64,000 bases of DNA from an uncultured Lentisphaeraceae bacterium (GCA_949289005.1 CASEMQ010000067.1:1-64000); one strand, 5' to 3'; positions 8,957 to 17,726 are shown, numbered from the stretch's first letter. Notes: generated by a model not told the origin, from the sequence alone. Program-made: numbers and translations.

Positions 8957-9170
8957 GACCGCAAAGACACAAAACCGGCGTGGGAGGCTGTGCGCTCCAT
9001 CGGTCGCCCCGCGACCTACCGCGCACACCTCCCACGCCCATGTTTTTGCCGGGGAAGACACCCCTTTGGTACGTGAACGCATCGAGGCGCAGGCGGCGGA
9101 CGCGGTAGGTCGGGTTTAGCCCGACCGGTGGAGCGTCCGACCGCCTGCGCACTTTTGTGTCTTCGTGGTC
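8957..9170. repeat. 214-bp structured intergenic element with inverted-repeat ends
   Basis: The outer arms 8957-8974 and 9153-9170 are inverted repeats matching at 16 of 18 positions (core AAGACACAAAA). Inside are two more long inverted repeats: 8977-8995 with 9021-9038 (18 bp, one bulge), whose loop holds its own small hairpin (GGTCG..CGACC, 9002-9016), and 9087-9114 with 9120-9150 (imperfect, capped by GGTCGGG-TTTAG-CCCGACC). As RNA or as a cruciform it folds as a three-way junction. It lies between convergent genes and may serve as a double terminator, but the flanking arms look like a miniature mobile element. No coding potential was seen. Confidence 0.6.
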
Positions 9171-9195
9171 CGAAGCGGCCTGTGGGTCCCGCGGC

Positions 9196-10140
9196 TTAGG
9201 CGAAGACGGCCTCGGGCACCTTGCCGGTCCAGTGGGCAGGGGTCTCCTTGGCGCCGAAGAGGCGCAAGAGGAGCGGCGAGGTGTTCACCGTGTCATTCAG
9301 GGTGAGGTCGTGGCCTTGGCGGATGCCGGGGCCGACGACACCCCACGGCACCACCATCTCCTCGGGGCTCACGCCGCCGTGCCCATGCCCCACGCCGCCG
9401 TGGTCAGTGAGGAAGACGAAGTGCGTGCCCTCGAAGAGGCCCGCCGCCTTCAGGCCGTCAATCACCTCGCCAAAGGCCGCGTCGGATTCCTCGATGGCCT
9501 TGATGTACTGCGGGCTCATCCACTTGTGGGCATGGCCGGCATGGTCGGTGTGCACATCGTAGAGGAAGACGAGCGTGGGGTTGTCGCGATTGGCCTTGAG
9601 GAAGGCGAGCGCCTTGGCGCAGTTGCCCTTGTAGCCATCGTTCTCCTCGAAGGATGCCTCGTCAAAGGATTTGGGGTTGTAGGGGCCAATCAGCGGCTTC
9701 CAGTTCCAGTAGAAAGCCGTCTTCATCCCCGGGATCTGCCGCTTGAGTTCCGTGAAGACGGAGGTGACGTAGCCCTCGCCGTCCCGCGCCACGCTCGTCA
9801 GCCGTGGCTTGGCGCGATTCCAGCCGTTGTCCGTCACGCCGTGTTGCTCGGGGCCGCACCCCGTGAGCAGGCTCGTCCAGTTCGGGAGCGTCACCGAGGG
9901 CATCACGTCGCGCGTGCTGTTCGAGAAGGTGCCTTTGGCGAAGAGCGCGTCCAGGTTCGGCGTCTTCGCCTGCTTGAGCCCGTCCGTGCGGATGCCGTCG
10001 AGCGACAGCAACACCACGCGCTTGGCCAAGCCCGCGCCCTTCGCGCCCGGCGCCGCCGCCCGCGCCGCCGGGGCCGCAAGCCCCGCCGCACCCAACGCCG
10101 CCGCACCCAAAAAACCTCGCCTAGAGGAAACCAATGCCAT
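9196..10140 (-). CDS. Tat-exported type I phosphodiesterase / alkaline phosphatase-superfamily protein, copy 1
   Basis: The start is the ATG behind AAAGGAC; 314 residues. The N-terminus has a twin-arginine signal (SSRRGFLGAAALGAAGL...ARA). The mature part is a type I phosphodiesterase/nucleotide pyrophosphatase (ENPP) core: VVLLSLDGIRTDG (metal Asp), VTLPNWTSLLTG (nucleophile Thr), EQHGV, YDVHTDHAGH and FLTDHGGVGHG (metal Asp/His). It should act outside the cytoplasm on phosphodiesters or phosphate esters with two zinc ions; a sulfatase-like substrate is not excluded. It is a close paralogue of the gene at 15432-16388 and has its own promoter. Confidence 0.85.
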   Translation of the reverse strand: MALVSSRRGFLGAAALGAAGLAAPAARAAAPGAKGAGLAKRVVLLSLDGIRTDGLKQAKTPNLDALFAKGTFSNSTRDVMPSVTLPNWTSLLTGCGPEQHGVTDNGWNRAKPRLTSVARDGEGYVTSVFTELKRQIPGMKTAFYWNWKPLIGPYNPKSFDEASFEENDGYKGNCAKALAFLKANRDNPTLVFLYDVHTDHAGHAHKWMSPQYIKAIEESDAAFGEVIDGLKAAGLFEGTHFVFLTDHGGVGHGHGGVSPEEMVVPWGVVGPGIRQGHDLTLNDTVNTSPLLLRLFGAKETPAHWTGKVPEAVFA

Positions 10141-10208
10141 GACCGAAGTCCTTTCGTTTACCTTCCGCAGGGCCCCGCACCGCGCGGGGAGCCCCATCGT
10201 TTGACTTC

Positions 10209-10237
10209 ACTGTAACACGCGCCCCAAGACGCGTCAA
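10209..10237 (-). promoter_or_regulatory. Promoter of phosphodiesterase copy 1
   Basis: On the minus strand TTGACG (10237-10232) is followed by 17 bp and TACAGT (10214-10209), with TGT directly before the -10. This is the best-matched -35 among the extended -10 promoters in the window. The predicted transcript starts near 10202 and gives a leader of about 60 bases to the ATG at 10140. Confidence 0.6.
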
Positions 10238-10250
10238 TCGTGCGAAAAAG

Positions 10251-10292
10251 AAAAAGCCCCCTGTGGATTGTTGTATCCACGGGGGGCTTTTT
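10251..10292 (-). terminator. Bidirectional intrinsic terminator
   Basis: AAAAAGCCCCC-T-GTGGAT / TTGTTG-type loop / ATCCAC-G-GGGGGC-TTTTT. An 11-12 bp stem is flanked by A-run and T-run, so it works on both strands. It ends the minus-strand LamG-protein operon 9 bp after its stop codon. Confidence 0.85.
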
Positions 10293-10300
10293 CGTGCCGA

Positions 10301-13300
10301 TCACTCACGGTCCGCGCGCGCCCGGAAGAGCGTCGTGCCGGCCGTGCGCGGGAAGCGGATCGTCACGCTGCCCGCGCCGGGGGCGAAGGCAGGGTCGCCG
10401 AGCGCCCCCTCGCCCTCGGCGGGCACCAGGCTCACCCGCGTGCCCTCGGCGAAGGTCGCGCCGTCGTTCAGGCCAACGGTGACGACCACCTCGTCGCCCT
10501 CCACCGCGATGGCGGTGACCGCGAAGGCATAGTCCACCGAGACGCCGCCATCCTTGGCCGAGAGAATACCCTCAAAGAGACCCAACGCGTCCAACGAGGC
10601 CCCCTCGCCCAGCGAGACGGCGACCTCGCCCGAGAGCCCGACCCCTTCCGCGAAGTCCGCGAGGGCGGCCCGCTGCGCGTCCGTCGCCGCGATCCCCTCG
10701 GGGAAGACGAAGGAGAGCGTGCCCGCGGGCACCGTCAGCGTCAGCGGGATGGAGACGCCCGAGAATCCCTTGAGACCATAGGTCAGCTCCACCTGCCCAG
10801 GCTCGCCCGTGAGCGTCAGCACGTTGCCATCCAGGCTCGCCTTCCACCCCGCAGGCGTCTTGATCGACTGGACGGTCAGCCCCTCGGGCACAAGCGTCCA
10901 CGGCCCAGGCCCCGCCTGCTCGCCCATCAGGAACGTCCCCGCCGCGCCGTAATCCGCCGTGACGGTGGATGCCTTGTAGGCAGGGGAGGACTTGCGGGAA
11001 TAAACGGCACCCTCGGGCATAGTCACACCCATGTCCAGCACCGTGACGTTCTCCTCCGTGGCGGACGAGTTGTCGTAACGCCCGCAGACCGCTGCGGTGG
11101 AATCGGCACGGTCTGCGCCCGTCCCCTTGTTGTCGCGATTGACGATTTGTGAGCCGGCCTCCAACACGACGGTCGAATTTCGGATATGCGCGGGCCCGTG
11201 GTAGTTGAGCCCAACGATGCCGCCCGCGCGGCCGTTCGTGGAGTTCCCCTCGGCCTCGATGACGCCGGTGCCCAAGAGGCGCACGTGCGCGTTCTCGATC
11301 GTCACCGTCCCTTTTCCTTGCCACCGGGTCGAACCCAACACGCCGCCGCAGTAGGGATGCGCCACGACATACCCGCCGATGGCGACCGACACGTTGCGAA
11401 TGGTGCCGTTGTCCAATTGGCCGGCAATGACACCGGAATAATCGCGACCGGTTGTGGAACCGCGCCCCTCCATCGTGGCGCCTTCGGGGAGGGTGACGGT
11501 ATGGCCTTGCCCATCGAAGGTGAGGTTGTCGCCGTTGTACCACGCGCGGTAGGTCGTGTCGGACTTGAGCGTGATGTCCTCGAGAAGGCGCACCTTGGAA
11601 TTGCCTTGGCAATACGTGAGATACCACGCGTAGTCCGCCTCCGTCGCGAGGGAGAACCACCCGTCGGCGCCGACCCGGTAGATTTCGCCAACGCTGACGG
11701 GAACGGCGAGCCCCGGCACGCCTGCGAAGCCATAGGTCAGCTCCACCGGGAAGGAGACCGAGCCGGGGATGCCCGTGACGGTGAGCCGCCCGCCCTCCGC
11801 CGCGAAGGACCACCCCTCCGGGCCTGCAATGTCCGCCAGCGCGGCCTCCCCGCCCGCCACGTCAAACGCGAACCCTTCCTCCACGGCAGGCAAATCTCCC
11901 GTCTTGAAGGCGATGGCATCGCCGTAATTCGTCTCCACGCCCTCGGCGCGGTAGACAATGGGTGTTCCATCCGCATCGCGGGAATAAGGCGTGCCTGCGG
12001 GCATTTGCACGCCGAAATCCACAACGACCACTCCGGTGTTGCCGGCCTCGGTAATGCTGCCACCTTTACTTGCATCCCCGTCATCGCCGCAGACAAGCGC
12101 GCTCTGGTTGGCGCGCTCCGGGCCGGAGCCATCATTGTCGTTGTTGAGGAGCGTGGCGCCGGCCTCGGCGACGACGCTGCAATCCGTCAAGGTGACGGTA
12201 TTGGAATAACCACGCCCGATAAGCGCGCCGACGTGTCCATTAGTAGGGTTTCCGACAGCCTCCAAAACGGCCGTCTCGCGCAAGCGCACGTGGACGTTCT
12301 CGAACGTGGTCGTGCCGCCGTTCTGCCACGTGCCGGAACCAAGCACGGCGCCGGCGTAAGGCTCGGCCACCACGCGCCCGCCGACGACGACCGTCACGTT
12401 CTTGATGGAGCCGCTGTTCATCTGCCCGGCAACGACACCGCCATACGACCGGGTTGTGCCTCCGGCACTGCCCTGCCCGACCATCGTCGCACCCGAGGGC
12501 AGGGTAATGGTATGGCCCTGACCATCAAAGTCCAACACCGTCCCATTCGTGGCGGGGAGGTACGCGACATACTCCGCGGCGCGGAGGGTGATGTCGGCGC
12601 CGAGGCGCACCTTGGAGTTGTTGGGGCAAGAGGTGAGATACCAGGCGTAGTCGCGCTCGGAGTCGAGGGTGTACCAGCCGTCCGCGTCGGCCTCGGGCGG
12701 GTCAAGGTTCATGGTGACGGCAAGGTCGATAGGCGTCTCGGGCGCCACCGCGAGGGTATAGGTGAGCGTGCAGGGGCCGGCCTGCGCGAGCGCCTCGGGC
12801 GCGGAGAGGGTGACGGTGTTGCCATCGCGTGCGAGCAACCAACCGGCGGAGGCGGACGTGGCGGAGAGGGTGGCCGACGCGACGGGGAGCGCCTCGGGGG
12901 CGAGCGTGATGGGCGCGCCCAGATCGTAAACCGCCTCGCCGGCCAGGAAAGTCGCCGTCGCGCCGTAATCGGCGGTCTGGGTCGAGGCCGCGTAGGCGAC
13001 GGTGCCCTCGGCGCGGGAATAGACGGCGCCCTCGGGCATGACGAGGCCGAAGTCGTAAACCACCACGCCTTCCTCCGTACGCGTGTCGCCGCTGGTGGCG
13101 GAGGTTTGGTTGGCGCGGTCGGCCCCCTCGCCCTTGTCGTCGCGATTGATGATTTGGGAGCCCTTCCCGGCGATGACCGTGCAATCGCGCATGACGAGGG
13201 CGGAGGTGTACCCGCGGCCGACGAGCGCGCCCACGTGGCCGTTGGTGTTGTTCCCCTCGGCCTCGACGACGCCGGTGGGCAGAAGGCGGACAGTCACGTT

Positions 13301-15415
13301 CTCAAGGAGCACGCCGGAGGGGTTGCCGCTCTCGCCGGAACCGAGGACGCCGCCCGCGTAGGGACGCGCCACGACGCGCCCGCCGATGACGATTGTCACG
13401 TCCTTGATGGTGCCGGCGTCCAATCGCCCGGCGACGAGGCCTGCGTAGTCGCGCCCCGTGGTGCTGCCGTCGCCATCCAATGTCGCGCCCTCGGGGAGGG
13501 TGAGCGTGTGGCCTTGGCCGTCAAAGGTGAGCGTGTCGTTTTGACTCGTCCACCACGAGACGTAGTCCTTGGCCTCGAGGGTGATGTCGGCGCCGAGGCG
13601 GACTTTGGCGCCGTTGGGGCAATTGTCGAGGTACCATTCGTAGTCGGCGGCGGAGTCGAGGGTGAACCAGCCTTCTTCGTCTTGGTGAGAGAGCGTGGCG
13701 GTGACGGTGATGGGGTCGCCTCCGCCGATGGCGATTTGGTAGGTGAGGGTGCCGGTGGCGGCGAGGTCGTTGCCCGTGGGCGCGAGCGTCAGCGCGCCGG
13801 TGGCGGCATCCCAGGAGACGACCTCCCAACCTTCGGAGACGGTGGGCTGTTCCACGACGGCATTGCCGCCGGGGAGCGTGAGGGTGGTCTGCGTACCGGC
13901 GGAGACGGTGCCGGAGAGCAACGTGGCCGCTTCGCCTTCGCCCAAGAGCGGCGAGCCGACGCCCGCGTAGAGGGTTGGCTCGACCGCGCAGTCGCCCGAG
14001 CCGACGAAGGCGGTGGCGCCCGCGAGGGCGGCGTCCACCACCGTCAGCCCCGCGAGGTTCGCGGCCGCGGCGGCCTTGCCAACGACCGCGCCGGCGGCGT
14101 CCGCACCCGCGAGCAGGGCACCCTCGGCGGCGTCCGGGGTGAAGGCCAAGGTCGAGCCCGCGATTGCGAGCGTGCCCTCGGCCTCGCCGACCAACCCGCC
14201 GACGGTCGCGCCATTGAGCGCGGCGGAGGCAAGGGTCGTGCGCACGTCGGTGAGCGTCAGCGTGCCGGAGGCTTGGCCGACGAGCCCGCCCACGGCGGCA
14301 TCGCCCGCGAGCGTACCGGCGACTTCCGCGGAGACGTCCGTGAGCGTCGTGTCGCCCGAGGCGGCGCCGGCGAGCGCGCCGACCGCGCCGGAGGCGAGCA
14401 GGTTGCCTGCCGCGCGCACCTTCAGGTTCCGCACCGTGGCGCCCTCGAGCGTGCCGGCGAGGAGGCCGAGCGTCTCGCCGCGCACGGACGTGTCGGCCGC
14501 GAGGGTCAGCGTGTGGCCTTGACCGTCGAAGGTGCCGGAGAAGACGGGCTTGACGGTGAAGGCGTCCGCGGGGAGCGCGATATCCGCGCCCAGACGCACC
14601 GTGGTGTTCACCGGGCAGGCATCCGAGAGATACCACAGGTAGTCCAAGGTGGAGTCGAGCACGTACGAACCGTCCTCCGCCTCTTCCACGTCGTCGCCCT
14701 GCGAGGCGTAGAGGTAGGCCTCGATGCCCTTCTCGTGGATGGCCGCGACGGTGTCCGCGTCGAGCGCGGAGCGGAAGAGGACGAGGTTACGCACGGCACC
14801 GCCGAAGATGTCATAACCCGTGGAGCCGATGCCGGTCTCGAGGTTGACGTCGCTCATGCGCATGCCAATGCAGAGGGCAGGCAAATCCGTGGCCTTGATG
14901 ATGCCGGGAACGTCGCCCGCGTTCGCGGCATTCAAGGAATCTTTGTTCAGGGTCAGCTCCACCTCCGCGCCATTCACATAGAGGCGGAAGCGCGTGGCGT
15001 CATAGGTTAGGGCAAGGTCATAGGTCTCGCCGGCGCGGAAGGTGCCCGCGGGCAGGTTCCATTCGCCCAAAAGCGCGTTTGTGCCGACGCCGCTTTCCCA
15101 CGAGGAAAGGTAAGCCACGCTACCGCTTTCTTTGTCCAATTCCTTGATCGAGAGTGAGATTTGGGTCTGCTTCGGCGTGCCAAAGCTGATGGCGGCGGCA
15201 GAGTTTACGCTCTGCGGGATGGTTACCGTGAGGACGGTGGAAAAGGCGGCGGACGACGAAAGGCCGAGATTCTGCCAGATTTCGTATTCACCTCGTTGCG
15301 AGGGGCTCCACCCCGCCGCGCCGAGCAAGACTTCGGGGGGAGGCGGCACGGCGGTTTGCGCCGCCGCGATTACGGCGCAACAGGTCGCGCAGAGAGTCGT
15401 CATGATTGTTTTCAT
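10301..15415 (-). CDS. Large secreted protein: LamG domain plus four beta-helix modules
   Basis: The start ATG follows AAGGAGAAACCC; 1704 residues. A short signal peptide (MKTIMTTLCATCCAVIAAAQ) is followed by a LamG/concanavalin-like domain (about 30-240) with RFRLYVNGAEV. Four modules then begin near residues 257, 582, 912 and 1252. Each opens with a DYxWYLxxCP motif, then KVRLGADITL, FDGQGHTxTLP, GGVLGS, TNGHVGALVGRGY and a closing DFGxxMPxGxxYSR. Modules 2-4 are near copies; module 1 is divergent with short G-L-x-G-type repeats. These patterns suggest a right-handed beta-helix stalk. No membrane anchor, sorting signal or beta-barrel was seen, and there is no evident catalytic site. It lies 16 bp behind phosphodiesterase copy 2, so the two are co-expressed. 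Confidence 0.8.
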   Translation of the reverse strand: MKTIMTTLCATCCAVIAAAQTAVPPPPEVLLGAAGWSPSQRGEYEIWQNLGLSSSAAFSTVLTVTIPQSVNSAAAISFGTPKQTQISLSIKELDKESGSVAYLSSWESGVGTNALLGEWNLPAGTFRAGETYDLALTYDATRFRLYVNGAEVELTLNKDSLNAANAGDVPGIIKATDLPALCIGMRMSDVNLETGIGSTGYDIFGGAVRNLVLFRSALDADTVAAIHEKGIEAYLYASQGDDVEEAEDGSYVLDSTLDYLWYLSDACPVNTTVRLGADIALPADAFTVKPVFSGTFDGQGHTLTLAADTSVRGETLGLLAGTLEGATVRNLKVRAAGNLLASGAVGALAGAASGDTTLTDVSAEVAGTLAGDAAVGGLVGQASGTLTLTDVRTTLASAALNGATVGGLVGEAEGTLAIAGSTLAFTPDAAEGALLAGADAAGAVVGKAAAAANLAGLTVVDAALAGATAFVGSGDCAVEPTLYAGVGSPLLGEGEAATLLSGTVSAGTQTTLTLPGGNAVVEQPTVSEGWEVVSWDAATGALTLAPTGNDLAATGTLTYQIAIGGGDPITVTATLSHQDEEGWFTLDSAADYEWYLDNCPNGAKVRLGADITLEAKDYVSWWTSQNDTLTFDGQGHTLTLPEGATLDGDGSTTGRDYAGLVAGRLDAGTIKDVTIVIGGRVVARPYAGGVLGSGESGNPSGVLLENVTVRLLPTGVVEAEGNNTNGHVGALVGRGYTSALVMRDCTVIAGKGSQIINRDDKGEGADRANQTSATSGDTRTEEGVVVYDFGLVMPEGAVYSRAEGTVAYAASTQTADYGATATFLAGEAVYDLGAPITLAPEALPVASATLSATSASAGWLLARDGNTVTLSAPEALAQAGPCTLTYTLAVAPETPIDLAVTMNLDPPEADADGWYTLDSERDYAWYLTSCPNNSKVRLGADITLRAAEYVAYLPATNGTVLDFDGQGHTITLPSGATMVGQGSAGGTTRSYGGVVAGQMNSGSIKNVTVVVGGRVVAEPYAGAVLGSGTWQNGGTTTFENVHVRLRETAVLEAVGNPTNGHVGALIGRGYSNTVTLTDCSVVAEAGATLLNNDNDGSGPERANQSALVCGDDGDASKGGSITEAGNTGVVVVDFGVQMPAGTPYSRDADGTPIVYRAEGVETNYGDAIAFKTGDLPAVEEGFAFDVAGGEAALADIAGPEGWSFAAEGGRLTVTGIPGSVSFPVELTYGFAGVPGLAVPVSVGEIYRVGADGWFSLATEADYAWYLTYCQGNSKVRLLEDITLKSDTTYRAWYNGDNLTFDGQGHTVTLPEGATMEGRGSTTGRDYSGVIAGQLDNGTIRNVSVAIGGYVVAHPYCGGVLGSTRWQGKGTVTIENAHVRLLGTGVIEAEGNSTNGRAGGIVGLNYHGPAHIRNSTVVLEAGSQIVNRDNKGTGADRADSTAAVCGRYDNSSATEENVTVLDMGVTMPEGAVYSRKSSPAYKASTVTADYGAAGTFLMGEQAGPGPWTLVPEGLTVQSIKTPAGWKASLDGNVLTLTGEPGQVELTYGLKGFSGVSIPLTLTVPAGTLSFVFPEGIAATDAQRAALADFAEGVGLSGEVAVSLGEGASLDALGLFEGILSAKDGGVSVDYAFAVTAIAVEGDEVVVTVGLNDGATFAEGTRVSLVPAEGEGALGDPAFAPGAGSVTIRFPRTAGTTLFRARADRE

Positions 15416-15431
15416 GGGTTTCTCCTTCGTG

Positions 15432-16388
15432 TCAAACAAAGAGTTCCTCGCGCACCTTGCCGGTCCACTCCGCGGGCACGTCGGCGGCGCCAAAGAGGTG
15501 CATCAGGACGGGCGAGGTGTCTTCCGTGCCGGCACCCCGCAGGCACAGTCCTTTGCGGATGCCGGGGCCGACAAGCCCCCACGGGACGATGGTGTCCGTC
15601 GGGAGACGCGTACCGTGGCCGCCGCCGTGGCCGCCATGGTCGGAGAGGAGGAGGAAGTGGGTGCCGGCCAAGAGCCCGGCCTCGGCCAACCCGCGCAGGA
15701 GGACGCCGAAGGCGGCGTCCGATTCCTCGATGGCGGTGAGATACGCCCTGCTCATCCAGGAATGGTTGTGGCCGGCGTGGTCGGTGTGGACGTCGTAGAG
15801 AAAGACGAGCGCGGGGTTGTCGCGGTTGGCCTTCAGGAAGGCGAGGGCCTTGGCGCAGTTGCCCGTGTAGCCGTCGTTCGCCTCGAAGGCCGTCTCGTCG
15901 AAGTCCGCGGGGTTGTAGGGATTGATGAGTGCCTGCCAGTTCCAATAGAAGGCCGTCTTCATGCCCGGGATTTGCGCCTTGAGACGGGAGAAGACGGAGG
16001 GGATGTAGCCCTGCGGGTCGCGTTCGATGGTGGCGGCCGCGCCGGAGGTGTGCGTCCAATTGTTGTTCTTGATGCCGTGCTGTTCGGAGGTGTAGCCGGT
16101 GAGGATGGTCGACCAGCTGGGCAAGGTAACGGTGATGCTCTCGACGTCCGTGGTGAGGGAGAGCGTGCCGCGCGCGAAGAGGCGGTCCAGGTTGGGCGTG
16201 CGCGCCGTCCGATAGCCGTCCGCGCGGATGCCGTCCAGCGACAGCAAAACCACGCGCTTGGCCAAGCCAAAGCCCTTGGGCGAGGCGGGCTGCGCGGCGG
16301 CCGCCCGCGCGGCGGGTGCCGCCAACGCGGCGGCCAATCCGAGGGACGCCGTTCCCAGAAACGCGCGTCGCGAGAGTTGTGTGTTCAT
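15432..16388 (-). CDS. Tat-exported type I phosphodiesterase, copy 2
   Basis: The protein has 318 residues, starting at the ATG behind GGAAGG. It has a Tat signal (LSRRAFLGTASLGLAAALA) followed by the same ENPP core as the copy at 9196-10140: VVLLSLDGIRADG, VTLPSWSTILTG, EQHGI, LYDVHTDHAGHNH and LLSDHGGHGGGHG. The two copies share long blocks such as PGMKTAFYWNW and GNCAKALAFLKANRDNP, so they are recent paralogues. The product acts in the periplasm or on the surface; the substrate is unknown. It is first in a two-gene operon with the 1704-residue LamG protein, implying that cleavage and binding serve the same extracellular target. Confidence 0.85.
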   Translation of the reverse strand: MNTQLSRRAFLGTASLGLAAALAAPAARAAAAQPASPKGFGLAKRVVLLSLDGIRADGYRTARTPNLDRLFARGTLSLTTDVESITVTLPSWSTILTGYTSEQHGIKNNNWTHTSGAAATIERDPQGYIPSVFSRLKAQIPGMKTAFYWNWQALINPYNPADFDETAFEANDGYTGNCAKALAFLKANRDNPALVFLYDVHTDHAGHNHSWMSRAYLTAIEESDAAFGVLLRGLAEAGLLAGTHFLLLSDHGGHGGGHGTRLPTDTIVPWGLVGPGIRKGLCLRGAGTEDTSPVLMHLFGAADVPAEWTGKVREELFV

Positions 16389-16460
16389 CCTTCCATGTTC
16401 CTTTCTCCGCCGGGTGGCAGACCACGCACGTGTGGCGCCCCACGCCAAGCTCTGCCAACA

Positions 16461-16492
16461 ACAGTAACACTCCCCCCCCCCGTCCACCACAA
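16461..16492 (-). promoter_or_regulatory. Promoter of phosphodiesterase/LamG operon with 10-base homopolymer
   Basis: On the minus strand an extended -10 TGT-TACTGT (-10 hexamer 16466-16461) is preceded by AG and a run of ten G (C at 16472-16481). Candidate -35 hexamers upstream are TTGTGG (20-bp spacer) and TGGACG, whose last G is part of the run (14-bp spacer). Neither has the ideal 17, but gain or loss of bases in the run would move either towards it. Predicted transcript start is about 16454. Confidence 0.5.
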
Positions 16493-16513
16493 TGACTTAT
16501 TTAGTTATTTTCA

Positions 16514-16531
16514 TGCATACTTCCGTATGCA
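16514..16531 (-). terminator. Hairpin behind the 279-residue gene, weak terminator
   Basis: TGCATAC-TTCC-GTATGCA gives a 7-bp stem; on the minus strand the loop is GGAA (GNRA type). It lies just after the stop of the 16539-17378 gene. The downstream tract is A-rich rather than a clean U-run, so termination is uncertain. Confidence 0.35.
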
Positions 16532-16538
16532 CTCCCGC

Positions 16539-17378
16539 TCAACGTTTTTCGACGGAGGCGCGGAAGAGGCAGGTACCGGGTTGGCAGGGGATGGAGACCT
16601 TGGCGTTGGCACGCCCCTCGACGAGGACGGGGAGGGAAAGCGCCTTGCCGGTCTGCGCGTCGCGGAGGACGATTTGGGTGCCTTTGGCGAAGGCCGCGCG
16701 CTCGGGGCCGGCGCCGCGGTTGTCGAGGTTGGTGATGCGCGAGCCGGCCTCGCAAACGATCAGGCAGTCGTTGAACGAGACATCGTTGGAATAGCCGCGG
16801 CCGACGAGCGCGCCGGCGTGGCCGTTGGTGCCGTTGCCCTCGGCCTCAATCGCGCCGGTCGAAAGAAGGTAGACGCCCACGTTCTCGATGACCACCTCGC
16901 CGCCGCCGCTGTACATGCCCGAGCCCAACACCGCGCCGGCATAAGGCCGCGCCACGACCCGGCCGCCGACGATGACGTTCACGTCGCGGATGGCGCCGCT
17001 TTTGAGCCGCCCGGCGACGATGCCCGCGTAGTCGCGCCCCGTGGTGCTGCCGTCGCCATCCATCGTCGCGCCCTCGGGCAAGGTGATCGTGTGGCCCTGG
17101 CCGTCGAAGGTGAGCGTGTCGCCGGTCGCGTACCACGCCGTGTACCGCTTGGGAAGCAACATGATGTCGCCCGTCAGCCGCACCGTGGCGCCACCCGGGC
17201 ACTCGGCCAAAAACCATGCATAATCCGCCTCGGAGTCCAAGCAATACGCACCGTCCTCCGCGATCTCGACATCCGCCCCGACCGTCCCGGCCAGGGGAAG
17301 CGCGCCCGCCGCACGAGCGCCGCCCTGAAACACCACAGCCGCCAAGGCCATCGTCATCGCCGCCATTGTCGCACGCAT
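16539..17378 (-). CDS. Secreted single-module beta-helix protein
   Basis: The protein has 279 residues with an ATG behind GAAAGG. A signal peptide (MRATMAAMTMALAAVVFQGG..ARA) precedes one copy of the module repeated in the 1704-residue neighbour: DYAWFLAECPG, VRLTGDIML, FDGQGHTITLPEGATM, GRDYAGIVAGRL, VVARPYAGAVLGSG, GTNGHAGALVGRGYSN. The C-terminal 50 residues differ and end in CQPGTCLFRASVEKR; a similar TLFRARADRE closes the large protein, so this may be a shared terminal domain. The DNA also resembles the large gene closely over parts of the module, pointing to duplication or recombination. No catalytic residues were recognised; a surface or binding role is inferred. Confidence 0.75.
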   Translation of the reverse strand: MRATMAAMTMALAAVVFQGGARAAGALPLAGTVGADVEIAEDGAYCLDSEADYAWFLAECPGGATVRLTGDIMLLPKRYTAWYATGDTLTFDGQGHTITLPEGATMDGDGSTTGRDYAGIVAGRLKSGAIRDVNVIVGGRVVARPYAGAVLGSGMYSGGGEVVIENVGVYLLSTGAIEAEGNGTNGHAGALVGRGYSNDVSFNDCLIVCEAGSRITNLDNRGAGPERAAFAKGTQIVLRDAQTGKALSLPVLVEGRANAKVSIPCQPGTCLFRASVEKR

Positions 17379-17497
17379 AAGCACCTTTCTCAAATCGGTT
17401 CTTCCCCGGCCAAACCCGCGCCAATACCCGCGAAACAGCCCGGCCGCCTTTTCTCCGGGCACCGCGAAAACGCACGCGCCCCGAAAAAATCGCCCGC

Positions 17498-17506
17498 ATT
17501 ATAACA
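17498..17506 (-). promoter_or_regulatory. Extended -10 promoter of the 279-residue secreted protein
   Basis: The minus strand reads TGT-TATAAT (-10 hexamer 17503-17498), a perfect extended -10; no good -35 was seen. The predicted start is near 17491, giving a leader of about 113 bases. The -10 and the following GCGGGCGAT closely resemble the murC promoter at 55932. Confidence 0.55.
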
Positions 17507-17726
17507 ATCGATTTCCCGCCCAAAAGCCCCCACCCCACATCACCCGCGAAACTAACGCGCGCTTCACCAACCTTACGCAATTCTCGCCATTGCCTTGCAC
17601 GCCCCACACCGTCCCCAAACATCCCGCAAGCGCCCCGAGCACGGTCGCGCGCTTCCCGCAAGCCGTCCATGAGACCGCCCCCACCCCAAGGGGACCTGTC
17701 GAAAACGTGCGCCGAAACCCATTTTG
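17507..17726. other. Intergenic stretch without recognised feature
   Basis: This is the divergent intergenic region between the minus-strand secreted-protein gene and the repeat element upstream of purD. It is C-rich on the plus strand. I see no gene, no strong hairpin and no tRNA-like segment. Confidence 0.5.

Noticed and set aside
11186-15010. A long plus-strand open frame opposite the 1704-residue LamG gene
   Set aside because: Shadow frame of the minus-strand gene; no initiation signal and no recognisable motif.
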